DNA of 64,000 nt from JACCZX01 sp963801035 (GCA_963801035.1 CAWDDF010000004.1:124001-188000); one strand, 5' to 3'; shown: positions 9,194-18,266, counted from the stretch's first letter. The notes: generated by a model from the sequence alone, not told the origin. Translations and numbers: made by a program.

Positions 9194-11575
9194 TTACGCC
9201 GTCAACGACGCGTGCAGCACGCTTTTGAGCCGCGCCGGCGAAACGGGCTTCGTCAATAGCGGAACACCACTGGCACGCACGCGCGCGAGTTCAGCTGCGC
9301 CAGTGTCCCCGGAAAGTAGCAGCGCTGGTAACTTTTCTCCAAGACGCTGGCGCAGACGTTCGATCAGATCGATGCCGTCGTCGAGCGTTTCGAGCCGCAG
9401 ATCGACGATCGCGAGCTCCGGCACGAAGCCGGCGGCGAGCACCGCATCGACTTCCCGGATGCTGGCGGCGGTGCGTACAGTTAACCCCCATTGGCCAAGC
9501 AGTGTTGCCGTCGCAACGCGAATGTCGGGATCATCATCCACCAGCAGCACGCGCTTGCCAGCAAAGGTATTAGGCAGGTGGTGCTCAACGGTGCTCGATA
9601 TCGGGTCTGCCGCGCCCACCGCGCGCGGCAGCCATAAGCCGAAGCGCGAGCCCTGACCCGGCGCCGAAATCAACGTGAGCTGATGGCCGAGTAGTTGCGT
9701 CAACCGTCGGACGATCGCCAGCCCGAGCCCCAGGCCACGCCGCCGATCGCGGCCCGGATTACCCACCTGATAAAACTCATCGAATATCTGCGATTGCCTA
9801 TCCGCGGGGATGCCGATGCCGCTGTCCCAAACCTCAACGCATACGCGGTCGCCACGCCGGCGAGCCCCGATGGTCACACCGCCGCGCGCCGTGTAGCGCA
9901 GCGCGTTGGACACGAGATTGAGCAAGATGCGCTCGAGCAGGATCGGATCGGTATACGCCAGTAGCTTGGTCGGCACGAAGCGCAGTCGAAGCTCCTGCTG
10001 GACTGCCTGCGCATGAAATTCGCCCGACAGGCGATCGAACAACTCCTGCAGCGACACGTTGCGCCTATGCACTCCGATCGCACCGGCATCGAGCTTCGAC
10101 AGATCGAGCAGCTCGTTGAACAAAGATTCGAGCGCGACGATCGAATCGCCGATCCGCGCAACCAGGTCGCGCGCTTCCTGCGTGCCCGCGTGCTGATTCA
10201 GCGCGGCCGCAAAAAACCCAAGCGAGTGCAGCGGCTGACGCAGGTCGTGACTGGCAGCGGCAAAAAACTGTGATTTCGCGAGGCTCGCGCGCTCTGCTTC
10301 CACGCGTGCGGCCTGCACTTGTTCGAGCTGTTGCGCCAGCTCGGCGTTGGCTGCCTTGACCCGGCGTTCGAGATCCAGATTGATCGCCTCCGACGTCGCG
10401 TAGGCCTTGTGATAACGGTCGATCAACATCCAGCCCGCGAGCAGCACCAGGCCAAGCCCTGAGTAATTGGTTAACAAGACAACGCGAACGCTCTCGCCGA
10501 ACACGGTGACGAACCAATCACGGATGGCAAACCCAACGCAGCACGTTCCAGCGATCAACAACAACATCCCTTTGACGCTGCGCTCCCGCCAGGCGTATCG
10601 CAGCACTGCGGCAAGAGCGATCGAGATCCAAATAAGCGCTGCCGCACGAAGCAGCGTCGACACCAAGCCAAACTGCTCGAAAAATCGGCCGGCGTAGAGC
10701 GCCGGTGCCGCGAGCAGCGCCAAAGCAGCCGCGCCAAGTTCGTACATACGCCACCGGACGTAGGCAAAGCGCATGAAGAACACCGCGAGCAGCATTGGGT
10801 ACCAGATGTACATCGACAGGATCAGTACCCCCTGATGCGGAGGCGGCAGAACCGGCGTCGGCCACTGATTGACGATTTGCTGCACGCCCCATAACAGTGT
10901 GCCTACTGCCAGCAGAAGGAAAAGCGTGCTGTCGCCGCGGCCGCGCCACAGGGTCAACGCGATTATGCCGATGGCAAGCAGCGCCGCGCCGATCAACAGG
11001 GGCGCCAAATGATGCAGCAGACCGTCGCGGATGACCCAGCGTTCCATTGCACTGGGGTCACCGGCGTATATCTGTCCCAGCAGCTTGTAGGCGTTCGGGC
11101 GGTCAAAGACATGCACCCGCAGCTCGTTTTCGGTGGGCCGCAGAAGACTCGCCGCCACCCGGAAGTTAGGTGACGCGCGCCAGCTTGAAATCTGAATCGC
11201 ACTGGATTGGCGGTCGCCGTTTTGAAACACCGGCGTCTCGTTGACGGATACGGCAATCGGTACGTCGCTTACGCTCACAAAAACACCGAGTCCTCGCGTC
11301 AGGTCGAGCCCGCGCGGCAATGCAACGCGATATGCCACGATCGATGGAGCGCTCGCGTCGGGCGGGCGCCGATGCGGCAGCGTGACCGACGGCAGTTCGG
11401 TTCCATCGGCAGCGACCGGATACGCCTGGCTGATGCGGACGATGCTCGCGGGAGGCTCGTTGCTGCAGCCGCCGAGCAGCGCGGCGCAGGCGACCGCGAC
11501 GGCAGCTTTGGCCAGCCGTTTGAACCCGTGAATTTTCACGAAAAATTGCCCGCGTAACGCTTGCCCGATGCGCAC
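9194..11575 (-). CDS. 7TM hybrid sensor histidine kinase/response regulator
   Basis: Membrane sensor of up to 793 residues. It starts with a lipobox-like signal (ALLGGC), then a periplasmic sensor region (about 40-190), seven transmembrane segments (about 195-400), a short coiled coil, a HisKA domain with phospho-acceptor His in SHDLRQPLHSL (about 443), an HATPase domain (LVSNALRYTARGG; GLGLGLAIV) and a C-terminal receiver (VLLVDDDPD; phospho-Asp in AIVDLRL). The layout resembles 7TMR-DISM hybrid kinases. Two GTG starts are possible, at 11575 or 11539; neither has a clear Shine-Dalgarno. It is divergent from a LuxR-type response regulator that begins 20 bp away, which is probably its partner (inference). 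Confidence 0.86.
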   Translation of the reverse strand: MRIGQALRGQFFVKIHGFKRLAKAAVAVACAALLGGCSNEPPASIVRISQAYPVAADGTELPSVTLPHRRPPDASAPSIVAYRVALPRGLDLTRGLGVFVSVSDVPIAVSVNETPVFQNGDRQSSAIQISSWRASPNFRVAASLLRPTENELRVHVFDRPNAYKLLGQIYAGDPSAMERWVIRDGLLHHLAPLLIGAALLAIGIIALTLWRGRGDSTLFLLLAVGTLLWGVQQIVNQWPTPVLPPPHQGVLILSMYIWYPMLLAVFFMRFAYVRWRMYELGAAALALLAAPALYAGRFFEQFGLVSTLLRAAALIWISIALAAVLRYAWRERSVKGMLLLIAGTCCVGFAIRDWFVTVFGESVRVVLLTNYSGLGLVLLAGWMLIDRYHKAYATSEAINLDLERRVKAANAELAQQLEQVQAARVEAERASLAKSQFFAAASHDLRQPLHSLGFFAAALNQHAGTQEARDLVARIGDSIVALESLFNELLDLSKLDAGAIGVHRRNVSLQELFDRLSGEFHAQAVQQELRLRFVPTKLLAYTDPILLERILLNLVSNALRYTARGGVTIGARRRGDRVCVEVWDSGIGIPADRQSQIFDEFYQVGNPGRDRRRGLGLGLAIVRRLTQLLGHQLTLISAPGQGSRFGLWLPRAVGAADPISSTVEHHLPNTFAGKRVLLVDDDPDIRVATATLLGQWGLTVRTAASIREVDAVLAAGFVPELAIVDLRLETLDDGIDLIERLRQRLGEKLPALLLSGDTGAAELARVRASGVPLLTKPVSPARLKSVLHASLTA

Positions 11576-11595
11576 GACGCAACTAAGTTTCGCAA

Positions 11596-12300
11596 ATGGT
11601 GATCCACACGCTTAACAGCCCACCCACTTCCAGCCACACGGAAACCGCTGTGCTGCGGCTGCTGCTGGCCGACGACCATGAAATGGTGCGACTGGCGATG
11701 CGCTATGCGCTCGCATCGTTGTCCGATTCGATCGTCTGGCGTGAGGCTTCTAATGCGGAGCAGGTGCGCGCAATCCTCGATGTAGAACCCGAGCTTGACC
11801 TGGCGATCGTCGATCTGCGTATGCCTGGTGCTGAGGGCATCGAGTGGATTCGATCGCTGCGCACGAAGTACCCGTCGTTGCCGCTGCTCGTCATCTCGGC
11901 GACCGAAGATTCGGCGCTGGTGCGTGCGTTGATTGGGTGCGGAGTTGCCGGCTTCATTCCCAAATCCGATTCTCCGGCCGTTATCTTGCAGGCGGTACGG
12001 CTCGTCCTCGCGGGCGGCACCTATGCACCGTTGCGGTTGCTGTCCGATCGAATGTCGGGTTCGACCCATGAACTTGAGCACGCAGGGCCGACCATGGCCG
12101 GCTTGACACCGCGTCAGCGGGAAGTGCTGGGCCAGCTTGCGCGCGGCCTGCCCAATAAGCGCATTGCGCGCGAGCTCGGCTTGTCGGAAAGCACAGTCAA
12201 GGTTCATTTGCTGGCGATCTATCGCGTGCTCGCAGTGCGCAATCGAACCGAAGCGGTGATCGCCGCTCAAGCGTATCTCGACATTGAGTCGAAGCGCTAG
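11596..12300 (+). CDS. LuxR/NarL-family response regulator
   Basis: Two-domain regulator of 234 residues. The receiver domain (about 17-135) has the acidic pair in LLADDHEMV, the phospho-acceptor Asp in LAIVDLRMPG and the conserved Lys in GFIPKSD. The C-terminal HTH (about 168-230) reads LTPRQREVLGQLARG...NKRIARELGLSESTVKVHL, the LuxR/GerE signature. It is divergently transcribed from the hybrid kinase, and the very short shared upstream region suggests joint control. The target genes are not evident. A 7-bp GC-rich hairpin just after the stop is listed separately. Confidence 0.9.
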   Translation: MVIHTLNSPPTSSHTETAVLRLLLADDHEMVRLAMRYALASLSDSIVWREASNAEQVRAILDVEPELDLAIVDLRMPGAEGIEWIRSLRTKYPSLPLLVISATEDSALVRALIGCGVAGFIPKSDSPAVILQAVRLVLAGGTYAPLRLLSDRMSGSTHELEHAGPTMAGLTPRQREVLGQLARGLPNKRIARELGLSESTVKVHLLAIYRVLAVRNRTEAVIAAQAYLDIESKR

Positions 12301-12303
12301 CGC

Positions 12304-12323
12304 CGGCGCCTCGACTGGCGCCG
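12304..12323 (+). terminator. short GC-rich hairpin after the LuxR-type regulator
   Basis: CGGCGCC pairs with GGCGCCG around a six-base loop, four bases after the stop codon. There is no T-run, so an intrinsic terminator is only possible, not shown. Confidence 0.3.
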
Positions 12324-12470
12324 ATCTTCAGCATCCATCACCGAAGGCGCCATTGACCATTCGGCGTAGTACGCAACGACTAGACCGCTGATCCCGGCGT
12401 GGACGGTGACGTCTGCCAGGGGTCGTGCGTCACCGTTGCGGCCCTGCTCCGCAACGGTCGCACATCAGGT

Positions 12471-13169
12471 TCAATTCGACGGCGTCACATCGACGTAACC
12501 TGCAATCGCGTGCGTGTCCTGGCTCCATGGCAGTCCAGCGTTCTTCCAGCCGTTGACCGAGCGCCGGCCGTCGGCACCCAAGTCGCCCTCGAAGCCGTCG
12601 ATCACATTGACGGCAAGCAAGTATCCGTGGCCGGCAAGGTGATCGATTACCTTTGCACTGCGCTCACCCGAGCGGCTCAACACCATGATGACTGTGTCGG
12701 GCTCGGCATTGTGCTGCTGCAGGCGCTGCATCACCTCGTCAAGAAACCCCGCGTTTTCCGCGATCGTCCAGCCGCGTTCGCTCCCATTGCGATACAGCGT
12801 GTGCTCGAGATACGGAACATGGATGTCGGCCGCCCGTGTGCGCCCCGCGATAACAGTTTCGAGCTGGCTGCGCACGTCGACCAGGACCACGCGCCCCGGA
12901 TGTGAGGTCTTCAACCGGTGAGCGTTGACCGCATCGACATACAGCCCGAGCGATGTCTGCTTGTGCTGCGGCACATGCGCTTCCGGAATCAGTGAACTTT
13001 GCAGGTCGAACGGCCGCGATGACGCGATCTTGTCGCCGTCACAGGTGGCGTACGCGGCGATATCCACTGCATGCTTTGGACACGCGTCCTCGGACACGAC
13101 CTGCGCCTGCGAGTAGCTGCCGATAGCAAACAGGCTCGCGATGACTGCACACGAGGGCCACTTATCCAT
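12471..13169 (-). CDS. secreted rhodanese-like protein lacking the catalytic cysteine
   Basis: Protein of 232 residues with a Sec signal peptide (MDKWPSCAVIASLFAIGSYS). The C-terminal two-thirds is a rhodanese fold: VVLVDVRSQ is the CH2A-like opening. The active-site loop reads VLSRSGERS where active rhodaneses have CRSGxRS, so Ser replaces the sulphur-carrying Cys, and the end GWKNAGLPW is typical. It therefore probably binds rather than transfers sulphur (inference). The longer frame starts at 13331, but the signal peptide fixes the ATG at 13169. This overlaps the end of the upstream small-membrane-protein gene by 8 bp, so the two are probably coupled. Confidence 0.82.
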   Translation of the reverse strand: MDKWPSCAVIASLFAIGSYSQAQVVSEDACPKHAVDIAAYATCDGDKIASSRPFDLQSSLIPEAHVPQHKQTSLGLYVDAVNAHRLKTSHPGRVVLVDVRSQLETVIAGRTRAADIHVPYLEHTLYRNGSERGWTIAENAGFLDEVMQRLQQHNAEPDTVIMVLSRSGERSAKVIDHLAGHGYLLAVNVIDGFEGDLGADGRRSVNGWKNAGLPWSQDTHAIAGYVDVTPSN

Positions 13170-13473
13170 GGTGAACCACCCCGCCCAAGCCGCGGAGTTC
13201 TTCATCCGACGACCGCTCGGACGCGTTGGCAGACGGCGCCGGCTCGACCTCGCGCAAGCCTTCGATAGGCGGCACCGCATATAACTGCATCTCATTGACC
13301 GAAGCGTCGTGCAAGCCACGCTCCCAGTCACTTTGCGGCAGTGAGGCGGCGACCATGAAACCGATACCGCCGATGATCACGGCTCCCATCACACCGCGTG
13401 CGATGCGCGCAAGGCGGAGATACTGCTGTACTTCGTCGGCGTTTAATTGCTGGCTGCTGAAATCGACTCGCAT
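13162..13473 (-). CDS. small single-pass membrane protein (MRVD family, copy 1)
   Basis: Protein of 103 residues of unknown function. It begins MRVDFSSQQ, has one transmembrane segment at about 25-47 (GVMGAVIIGGIGFMVAAS), then a polar tail rich in Ala, Ser and Glu that ends GVVHHG. AGGAGC lies 5 bases before the ATG and supports the start. The stop overlaps the rhodanese-like gene by 8 bp. A second protein at 18267-18518 has the same MRVD...QQ start, one membrane segment, a GLHDA motif and a similar last few residues (GVLHNG), so the two look related. No named family was recognised. Confidence 0.7.
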   Translation of the reverse strand: MRVDFSSQQLNADEVQQYLRLARIARGVMGAVIIGGIGFMVAASLPQSDWERGLHDASVNEMQLYAVPPIEGLREVEPAPSANASERSSDEELRGLGGVVHHG

Positions 13474-13622
13474 AACGTGCTCCTATTGGTTGGCGGCGAA
13501 ATGCCGTAGCAGCATCGTGCGATGCACGGCGCGCGCGCGCCATTCAACAGGCGTCGTAGTCGATCAATTACTTCGGCCTAATACCGAACATTCAACGTTG
13601 CAGTTGCGACTTTTTCACAGTG

Positions 13623-14216
13623 TTAGAGCAGTCGAAACGATGTGAAGAATGTCTCGATCGCGTCGGGAGGCACCTCGCCCTCAGCGCTCAATGCGATGAC
13701 TTGATAGAGCCGGTCGTCAACAATGAACAAGCGTGCGGTAAGTCGCACTGCACGCCCGCCGGAATCGCGCCCGGCCGCTTCGATGGCTTCGGCCGCGAGC
13801 ACTTTGCGCGAATCGCCCGGTGGCACCGATAGCGACGCTGCCGAACTGTTGATAATGCGGCCATTTACATTGCGCACGAGCGCATCGCGCAAGTGTGTGA
13901 CCGTTCGTTCTCGCCCCGGCGCCTCGCTGCTCAGTCCCGACGGCAATTGAGCGGCACCAACTGCGAACAGCGTGGCGCCGATACCGGTTGACGTCATCGA
14001 CATCTGCACCACTCCGTCCGGCAATCTCACTTCGCGGCTGACCGTTTGTGGCCTGCCGGGAAGCATCACCGCAAAGCCGTCAGCGGAGCGGAATTCGCGC
14101 CAGTTAAACGTCGGGTTACATGCAGTGGCAATGACGCCTAGCGCGATGACACACGCAGCGACGCGTAGGAGTGTCGTTACCTTAACGAGGCTTGACGCTG
14201 CGAGCGGTTCCCACAT
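13623..14216 (-). CDS. hypothetical lipoprotein
   Basis: Protein of 197 residues. The N-terminus has a hydrophobic stretch ending in a lipobox (IATAC, Cys at about 33), so it is probably a lipid-anchored envelope protein. The rest has no motif I recognise; the segment FRSADGFAVMLPGRPQ resembles short conserved regions in uncharacterised betaproteobacterial lipoproteins. ATG at 14216 is the only possible start before the lipobox, as the frame offers no GTG or TTG in between. This makes the gene overlap the end of the THX gene by 35 bp in another frame. No Shine-Dalgarno is visible, so translation may depend on coupling with THX (inference). Confidence 0.68.
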   Translation of the reverse strand: MWEPLAASSLVKVTTLLRVAACVIALGVIATACNPTFNWREFRSADGFAVMLPGRPQTVSREVRLPDGVVQMSMTSTGIGATLFAVGAAQLPSGLSSEAPGRERTVTHLRDALVRNVNGRIINSSAASLSVPPGDSRKVLAAEAIEAAGRDSGGRAVRLTARLFIVDDRLYQVIALSAEGEVPPDAIETFFTSFRLL

Positions 14217-14322
14217 TCGTACGCGTGACCGGCGCTGCCTTCTTCGCCCTGCCGGGACGTTTCTTGCCGTGACTGCCGTTGTAAATCTTGCCGCGCCGAC
14301 TGCGCAGATCGCCCTTGCCCAT
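14182..14322 (-). CDS. 30S ribosomal protein THX
   Basis: Small basic protein of 46 residues, too short for most ORF callers. The start MGKGDLRSRRGKIYNGSHGK is the hallmark of bacterial THX (compare Thermus GKGDRRTRRGKIWRGTYGK), a peptide that sits in the head of the 30S subunit. The tail is Lys/Arg-rich. GGAG lies 9 bases before the chosen ATG, which supports this start over an in-frame ATG at 14337. The 3' end overlaps the lipoprotein gene by 35 bp. It is divergent from the DUF1840 gene. THX peptides are annotated in many betaproteobacteria. Confidence 0.88.
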   Translation of the reverse strand: MGKGDLRSRRGKIYNGSHGKKRPGRAKKAAPVTRTNVGTARSVKPR

Positions 14323-14409
14323 TGAGTGTGGCTCCATTGTTATGTGGGATCGATCCAGTATAGAGGGCCAACATACAATGCCCGTTCCCACATAAGGCGC
14401 AGCAGATAA

Positions 14410-14739
14410 ATGGCACTGGTAATTTTTCGTTCGAAGGCGGCCGCGGACATCACGATGTTCGCCGAAAGTGCCCGCCGCATTTTCGAGATCATTGGTCGAC
14501 CTGAATCGGCACGTGGTGTGATCACCGCCGACCAAATACCCGACGCGCTGCAGCGTCTGACAACGGCGGTCGAGCAGGACAAGGCCCAAAACAGGGCTTC
14601 TGACAACGCTGCCGATGACGAGGCTGCAAGCAAAGGCCTGCAGGCGCGTGGCGTCACGTTCAGCCAGCGTGCATTTCCGTTGATCGAAATGCTGCGTGCT
14701 GCGCAGAAAAAAGGGGCCGATGTAACGTGGGGGGCGTGA
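14410..14739 (+). CDS. DUF1840 family protein
   Basis: Small soluble protein of 109 residues matching DUF1840, a family found mainly in betaproteobacteria. Recognisable parts are the start MALVIFRSKAAADITMF, the IFEIIGRPESARGVITADQI block and the end FPLIEMLRAAQKKGADVTWG. The function is unknown. It is divergent from THX with an 87-bp gap that must carry both promoters. It is followed after 83 bp by a diguanylate cyclase. Confidence 0.9.
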   Translation: MALVIFRSKAAADITMFAESARRIFEIIGRPESARGVITADQIPDALQRLTTAVEQDKAQNRASDNAADDEAASKGLQARGVTFSQRAFPLIEMLRAAQKKGADVTWGA

Positions 14740-14822
14740 TAGCGAATCTGCGCTTCAGACTGCGCGCCGCGGTTCCGGCCGCTACACCAGAATTTCGATC
14801 GACGGGGGAAACAAAAGACAAG

Positions 14823-16013
14823 ATGCGCGCAACGCCGGGGACATCAGTGGGGGAGATACGCCCCTCCGCGGTGGTAATACTGGCGTTTGCGCTGTTGATC
14901 GGCGGCGTGCTGCTCGCCGTCGAATCGATGAGCGTTGAAGATCAAATGCGTACCCACTACGAGGATGCGCTGGCGCTATCGCATCTTGCGCTGGAAACGC
15001 AGCAGGCCAGCGCACAGTTACGCAACGATCAGTTGCGCATAGCGCGCGGAGCGGGACAGATGACGTTGCTTGCTCCCGCGCGCGATACGACGCAGCTGCA
15101 AGCTGCCGTGGCTAGCCTCGGCGTCAAGCTCGACGAAATCGGCAGCTTCCCGCTATCGCCCGAAGAAGCACGCCTGCTGGCGGAACTTAAAAATACGTTG
15201 AAAAGCATCGACGAGCTTAATGCGCAGTTTGCCGAAACACGGCAGCGCGACGACCGAAGCTTCAGCACCGCACGTGAATTGGCGGCTCTTTCCGATCAAC
15301 GATTCGAAGCGTTTACCAATTCATTGTCCGCGTTGGTTGGAGCCGTACGCACTCGCACGGTCGCTGCCGCGCGCCGGGCGGACGACCTAAACCTGGTCGC
15401 GCGTTACGCACTGATTGCATTCTCTGCCGTGACGCTCGCCTTGGGCGTCCTGTCGATCTTGTTGACGCTACGTACGTTCCGCGAAAACCGCTCATTGCTC
15501 GGGGACATGCAACAACTGGTGCAGGAAGACGCGCTGACCGGTGCAATCAACCGCCGCGGACTCGAGGATGCAATGCCGGTGGAATTCTCTCGCGCACAGC
15601 GCAGCGAAGAACCTTTAACACTGGTCATGATCGATCTCGATCACTTCAAGCGCTACAACGATCGCCGCGGGCATCCGGCCGGCGATGCGTTACTGCGCGG
15701 AGCCGCGCAAGCCTGGCGCAAGCAACTGCGTCCGACCGATATGCTCGTACGTTACGGCGGCGAGGAATTCACGCTGGTGCTTCCCGGTACAGACGCCGAT
15801 CAGGCCGCACAATTGGTCGATCGCTTGCGCCCATTGGTTCCCGACCGACAAACGTTCTCGGCGGGCATCGCGACGTGGGACGGAAGCGAGACCGCGACTG
15901 AAATCGTGCAGCGGGCGGACCAAGCGCTATTGCAAGCGAAGAAGGCAGGTCGCAATCGCACGATGGTCGCCGGACGCGAGCCACAGGTGACGCTGCCGCT
16001 GATCGTCGCTTAG
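14823..16013 (+). CDS. membrane diguanylate cyclase (GGDEF)
   Basis: Protein of 396 residues that makes cyclic di-GMP from GTP. It has two membrane segments (about 15-35 and 205-225) flanking a periplasmic helical sensor region, then a GGDEF domain from about 245. The active-site motif is GGEEF. The upstream RPTD, exactly five residues before it, is a product-inhibition I-site (RxxD), so the enzyme should be active and feedback-regulated. DALTGAINRRG marks the domain start. An upstream GTG at 14727 is in frame but overlaps DUF1840; ATG 14823 after a G-rich stretch is more likely. It ends 13 bp before creB, so it may share a transcript with creBC. Confidence 0.88.
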   Translation: MRATPGTSVGEIRPSAVVILAFALLIGGVLLAVESMSVEDQMRTHYEDALALSHLALETQQASAQLRNDQLRIARGAGQMTLLAPARDTTQLQAAVASLGVKLDEIGSFPLSPEEARLLAELKNTLKSIDELNAQFAETRQRDDRSFSTARELAALSDQRFEAFTNSLSALVGAVRTRTVAAARRADDLNLVARYALIAFSAVTLALGVLSILLTLRTFRENRSLLGDMQQLVQEDALTGAINRRGLEDAMPVEFSRAQRSEEPLTLVMIDLDHFKRYNDRRGHPAGDALLRGAAQAWRKQLRPTDMLVRYGGEEFTLVLPGTDADQAAQLVDRLRPLVPDRQTFSAGIATWDGSETATEIVQRADQALLQAKKAGRNRTMVAGREPQVTLPLIVA

Positions 16014-16026
16014 CGATGCGTCGCTA

Positions 16027-16725
16027 ATGTCACGTCAGCGCATTGTGGTGGTCGAGGATGAACCGGCGATTGCGGACACGATCGTCTACGCGCTTAGCAC
16101 CGAAGGCTTCGAGCCAGAATGGTGCGCCAACGGTGGAGCTGCGCTTGAAGCCGTGCGAGGCGGCACGTTCGCACTCGCAGTGCTCGACGTCGGTTTGCCG
16201 GATATCAATGGATTCGAGCTTTTTAGGCAGCTGCAGCAGATCCACGCCGGCCTGCCGGCGATCTTCCTGACTGCACGGTCAAGTGAAATCGACAGGGTGG
16301 TCGGCCTCGAACTGGGCGCCGACGACTACATTGCCAAGCCGTTTTCTCCACGCGAGCTGGTGGCCCGCGTTCGCACGGTGCTGCGGCGCGTGCAGCGTTC
16401 GGCGCCAACGTCTGCGGCGCCGACAGCAGCGGGCGGCTTCGCGATCGATGACGAGCGCAAGCTGATTCGTCTGCATGGCCGCGCCCTGGATCTGTCGCGC
16501 ACCGAGTATCGGCTGCTCAAAGTATTGATCGAGCGCCCGGGCCGCGTGTTTTCGCGCGACGAGCTGATGGAGCGCGCGTGGGACGATCCAGCGTCGGCGT
16601 TCGATCGCACGGTCGATGCGCACGTAAAGGCGCTGCGCGCGAAACTGCGCGAGGCGTCGCCCGGCGATGATCCGATCGTGACGCACCGAGGGATGGGATA
16701 TTCGCTGCGAGAAGATCCCGCGTAG
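16027..16725 (+). CDS. creB: two-component response regulator CreB
   Basis: OmpR/PhoB-family regulator of 232 residues. The receiver (about 5-118) has IVVVEDEPAIADT, the phospho-Asp in LAVLDVGLPD and Lys in YIAKPFSP. The winged-helix output domain (about 135-230) ends with the DNA-contact region VDAHVKALRAKLRE...RGMGYSLRE. The gene is followed by creC after 8 bp, and the pair has the CreBC order and lengths. In E. coli CreB controls carbon and energy genes through direct repeats of TTCAC six bases apart. Exactly such a repeat lies about 1.9 kb downstream, at 18602-18617. Confidence 0.9.
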   Translation: MSRQRIVVVEDEPAIADTIVYALSTEGFEPEWCANGGAALEAVRGGTFALAVLDVGLPDINGFELFRQLQQIHAGLPAIFLTARSSEIDRVVGLELGADDYIAKPFSPRELVARVRTVLRRVQRSAPTSAAPTAAGGFAIDDERKLIRLHGRALDLSRTEYRLLKVLIERPGRVFSRDELMERAWDDPASAFDRTVDAHVKALRAKLREASPGDDPIVTHRGMGYSLREDPA

Positions 16726-16733
16726 CGGCGCGC

Positions 16734-18179
16734 GTGTCCGGCGTGTCTAAGCGCACCCGCATCCTGCTGGGCATCGTCGCCGTCTACGTCGGCGCAGTTG
16801 CATTTTTGCTCTACCGGATCAGCCTCGACATCGATCCGCGTTATCGCGAATCCGCCGAGGAATCGCTCGTCGACACAGCCAACGTGCTGGCGACGCTGCT
16901 CGAGCGACAGGCTTACAACGGTGTCATCCAGACCGACGAGCTGGAACGTACGCTGCAACACGTCGCAAAGCGCCCGTTGAACGCGAAGATATTTGCGATC
17001 GAGAAAAATGCGGTTGTGCTGCACGTCTACGTGACCGACGCCAACGGCATCGTGCTGTACGACTCCGCTAATCGCGATATCGGCAAGGATTATCGCGAGT
17101 GGATCGACGTGCGGCGCACTCTGGCAGGCGAATACGGAGCACGCACCACTCTCGCCGACCCCGGCGATCCGTCGTCCGCAGTGATGTACGTCGGCGCGGC
17201 GATTCGCGAACGTGCGTCACCGCAAGGCACCGATCAGATTGTCGGGATGTTGAGTGTCGGCAAGCCGGTGGCTGCGTTTTCTCCATTCATTGCCAATGCC
17301 CGCCAAAACCTGCTCGCGGCGGGAGCTTTGTCGGCGGGGGCGTTCGCATTGCTGCTGTTGATCGTCACCGTCTGGCTCGTGCGACCATTCGGACTGGTGA
17401 CCGACCTATGGCGTGCCATGCGATCCAAGCGCGGCGGTGCGGGCCGTGTCCTGAATCCGTTTCGCGTGGCCTTCGCGGACATCCGCGACGCCTTGACCGG
17501 CAAGAGCTACGTCGAGGAATACGTCGCGACGTTGACGCATGAAATAAAGAGCCCTTTGGCTGCGATTCGCGGCGCTGCCGAGCTATTGCGCGAGCCGCTG
17601 CCGGAGAACGCGCGCGTGCGCTTTACCGACAATATCGAAGAGCAGGTCGCACGCGCGCAGGACATGGTCGACCGCATGCTCGAGCTTTCGAGCCTCGAGC
17701 GGCGCGCGATCGTCGCGCAACACGAACGACTGAGCGTTGCGACTCTGGCCGACGCCGTACGCGCCGAGCTGGCGCCGGTCGCAGCGCAGCACGGCGTTGA
17801 ATTGTTTATCGATGCAGACCCCGAACTGGAAATCAGCGGCGATCGATTTCTGTTGCAGCGTGCTCTGTCCAACTTGGTCAGCAACGCAATCGACTTCGCG
17901 CCGGCCGAAACAGCGGTCACCGTCGATGCGCAGCAAGTGCGCGGCAGGATCGAAGTCACGGTGCGCGACCACGGTGCCGGCCTACCGCCGTACGCCAGCG
18001 AGCGCGCGTTCGAAAAATTCTTCTCGACGCCGCGGCCTAACGGGAAAAAAGGAACCGGACTTGGGCTTGCATTCGTGCGCGAAATCGCGCAGCTGCATGG
18101 AGGTCACGCGCGACTCGTCAATCACCCTGACGGCGGCGCACTCGCAACCATCTCGCTACCACAAGTTACGGACAGCTAA
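16734..18179 (+). CDS. creC: two-component sensor histidine kinase CreC
   Basis: Inner-membrane kinase of 481 residues. It has an N-terminal membrane segment (about 8-28), a periplasmic sensor region (VDTANVLATLLERQAYNG; YVTDANGIVLYDSANRDIGK) typical of CreC, a second membrane segment (about 190-215), HisKA with the acceptor His in ATLTHEIKSPLAAIRGAAE (about 270), and HATPase with NLVSNAIDFAP and GTGLGLAFV. The start is GTG at 16734, 8 bp after the creB stop. It signals to CreB. The stop is followed by a 9-bp hairpin. No creD follows; instead a small membrane protein and a VIT-domain protein flank a CreB-type site. Confidence 0.9.
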   Translation: MSGVSKRTRILLGIVAVYVGAVAFLLYRISLDIDPRYRESAEESLVDTANVLATLLERQAYNGVIQTDELERTLQHVAKRPLNAKIFAIEKNAVVLHVYVTDANGIVLYDSANRDIGKDYREWIDVRRTLAGEYGARTTLADPGDPSSAVMYVGAAIRERASPQGTDQIVGMLSVGKPVAAFSPFIANARQNLLAAGALSAGAFALLLLIVTVWLVRPFGLVTDLWRAMRSKRGGAGRVLNPFRVAFADIRDALTGKSYVEEYVATLTHEIKSPLAAIRGAAELLREPLPENARVRFTDNIEEQVARAQDMVDRMLELSSLERRAIVAQHERLSVATLADAVRAELAPVAAQHGVELFIDADPELEISGDRFLLQRALSNLVSNAIDFAPAETAVTVDAQQVRGRIEVTVRDHGAGLPPYASERAFEKFFSTPRPNGKKGTGLGLAFVREIAQLHGGHARLVNHPDGGALATISLPQVTDS

Positions 18180-18185
18180 AAAAGA

Positions 18186-18224
18186 GCTCCGAGCAAAAGT
18201 GGGAGACAAACAAGGGCTCGGAGC
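18186..18224 (+). terminator. hairpin after creC
   Basis: GCTCCGAGC pairs perfectly with GCTCGGAGC (9 bp) around a 21-base A/G-rich loop, starting 7 bases after the creC stop. There is no T-run, so a factor-dependent terminator or an RNA-stability element is as likely as an intrinsic terminator. Confidence 0.4.
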
Positions 18225-18266
18225 ACCAGAACCAGAAGTGCCGTGACCGCAGGCGCCTGACGTCGC

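Noticed and set aside
13603..13618. Possible second CreB tag upstream of the first small membrane-protein gene
   Set aside because: One TTCAC is present, but the half-site six bases upstream is GTTGC, matching only two of five positions.
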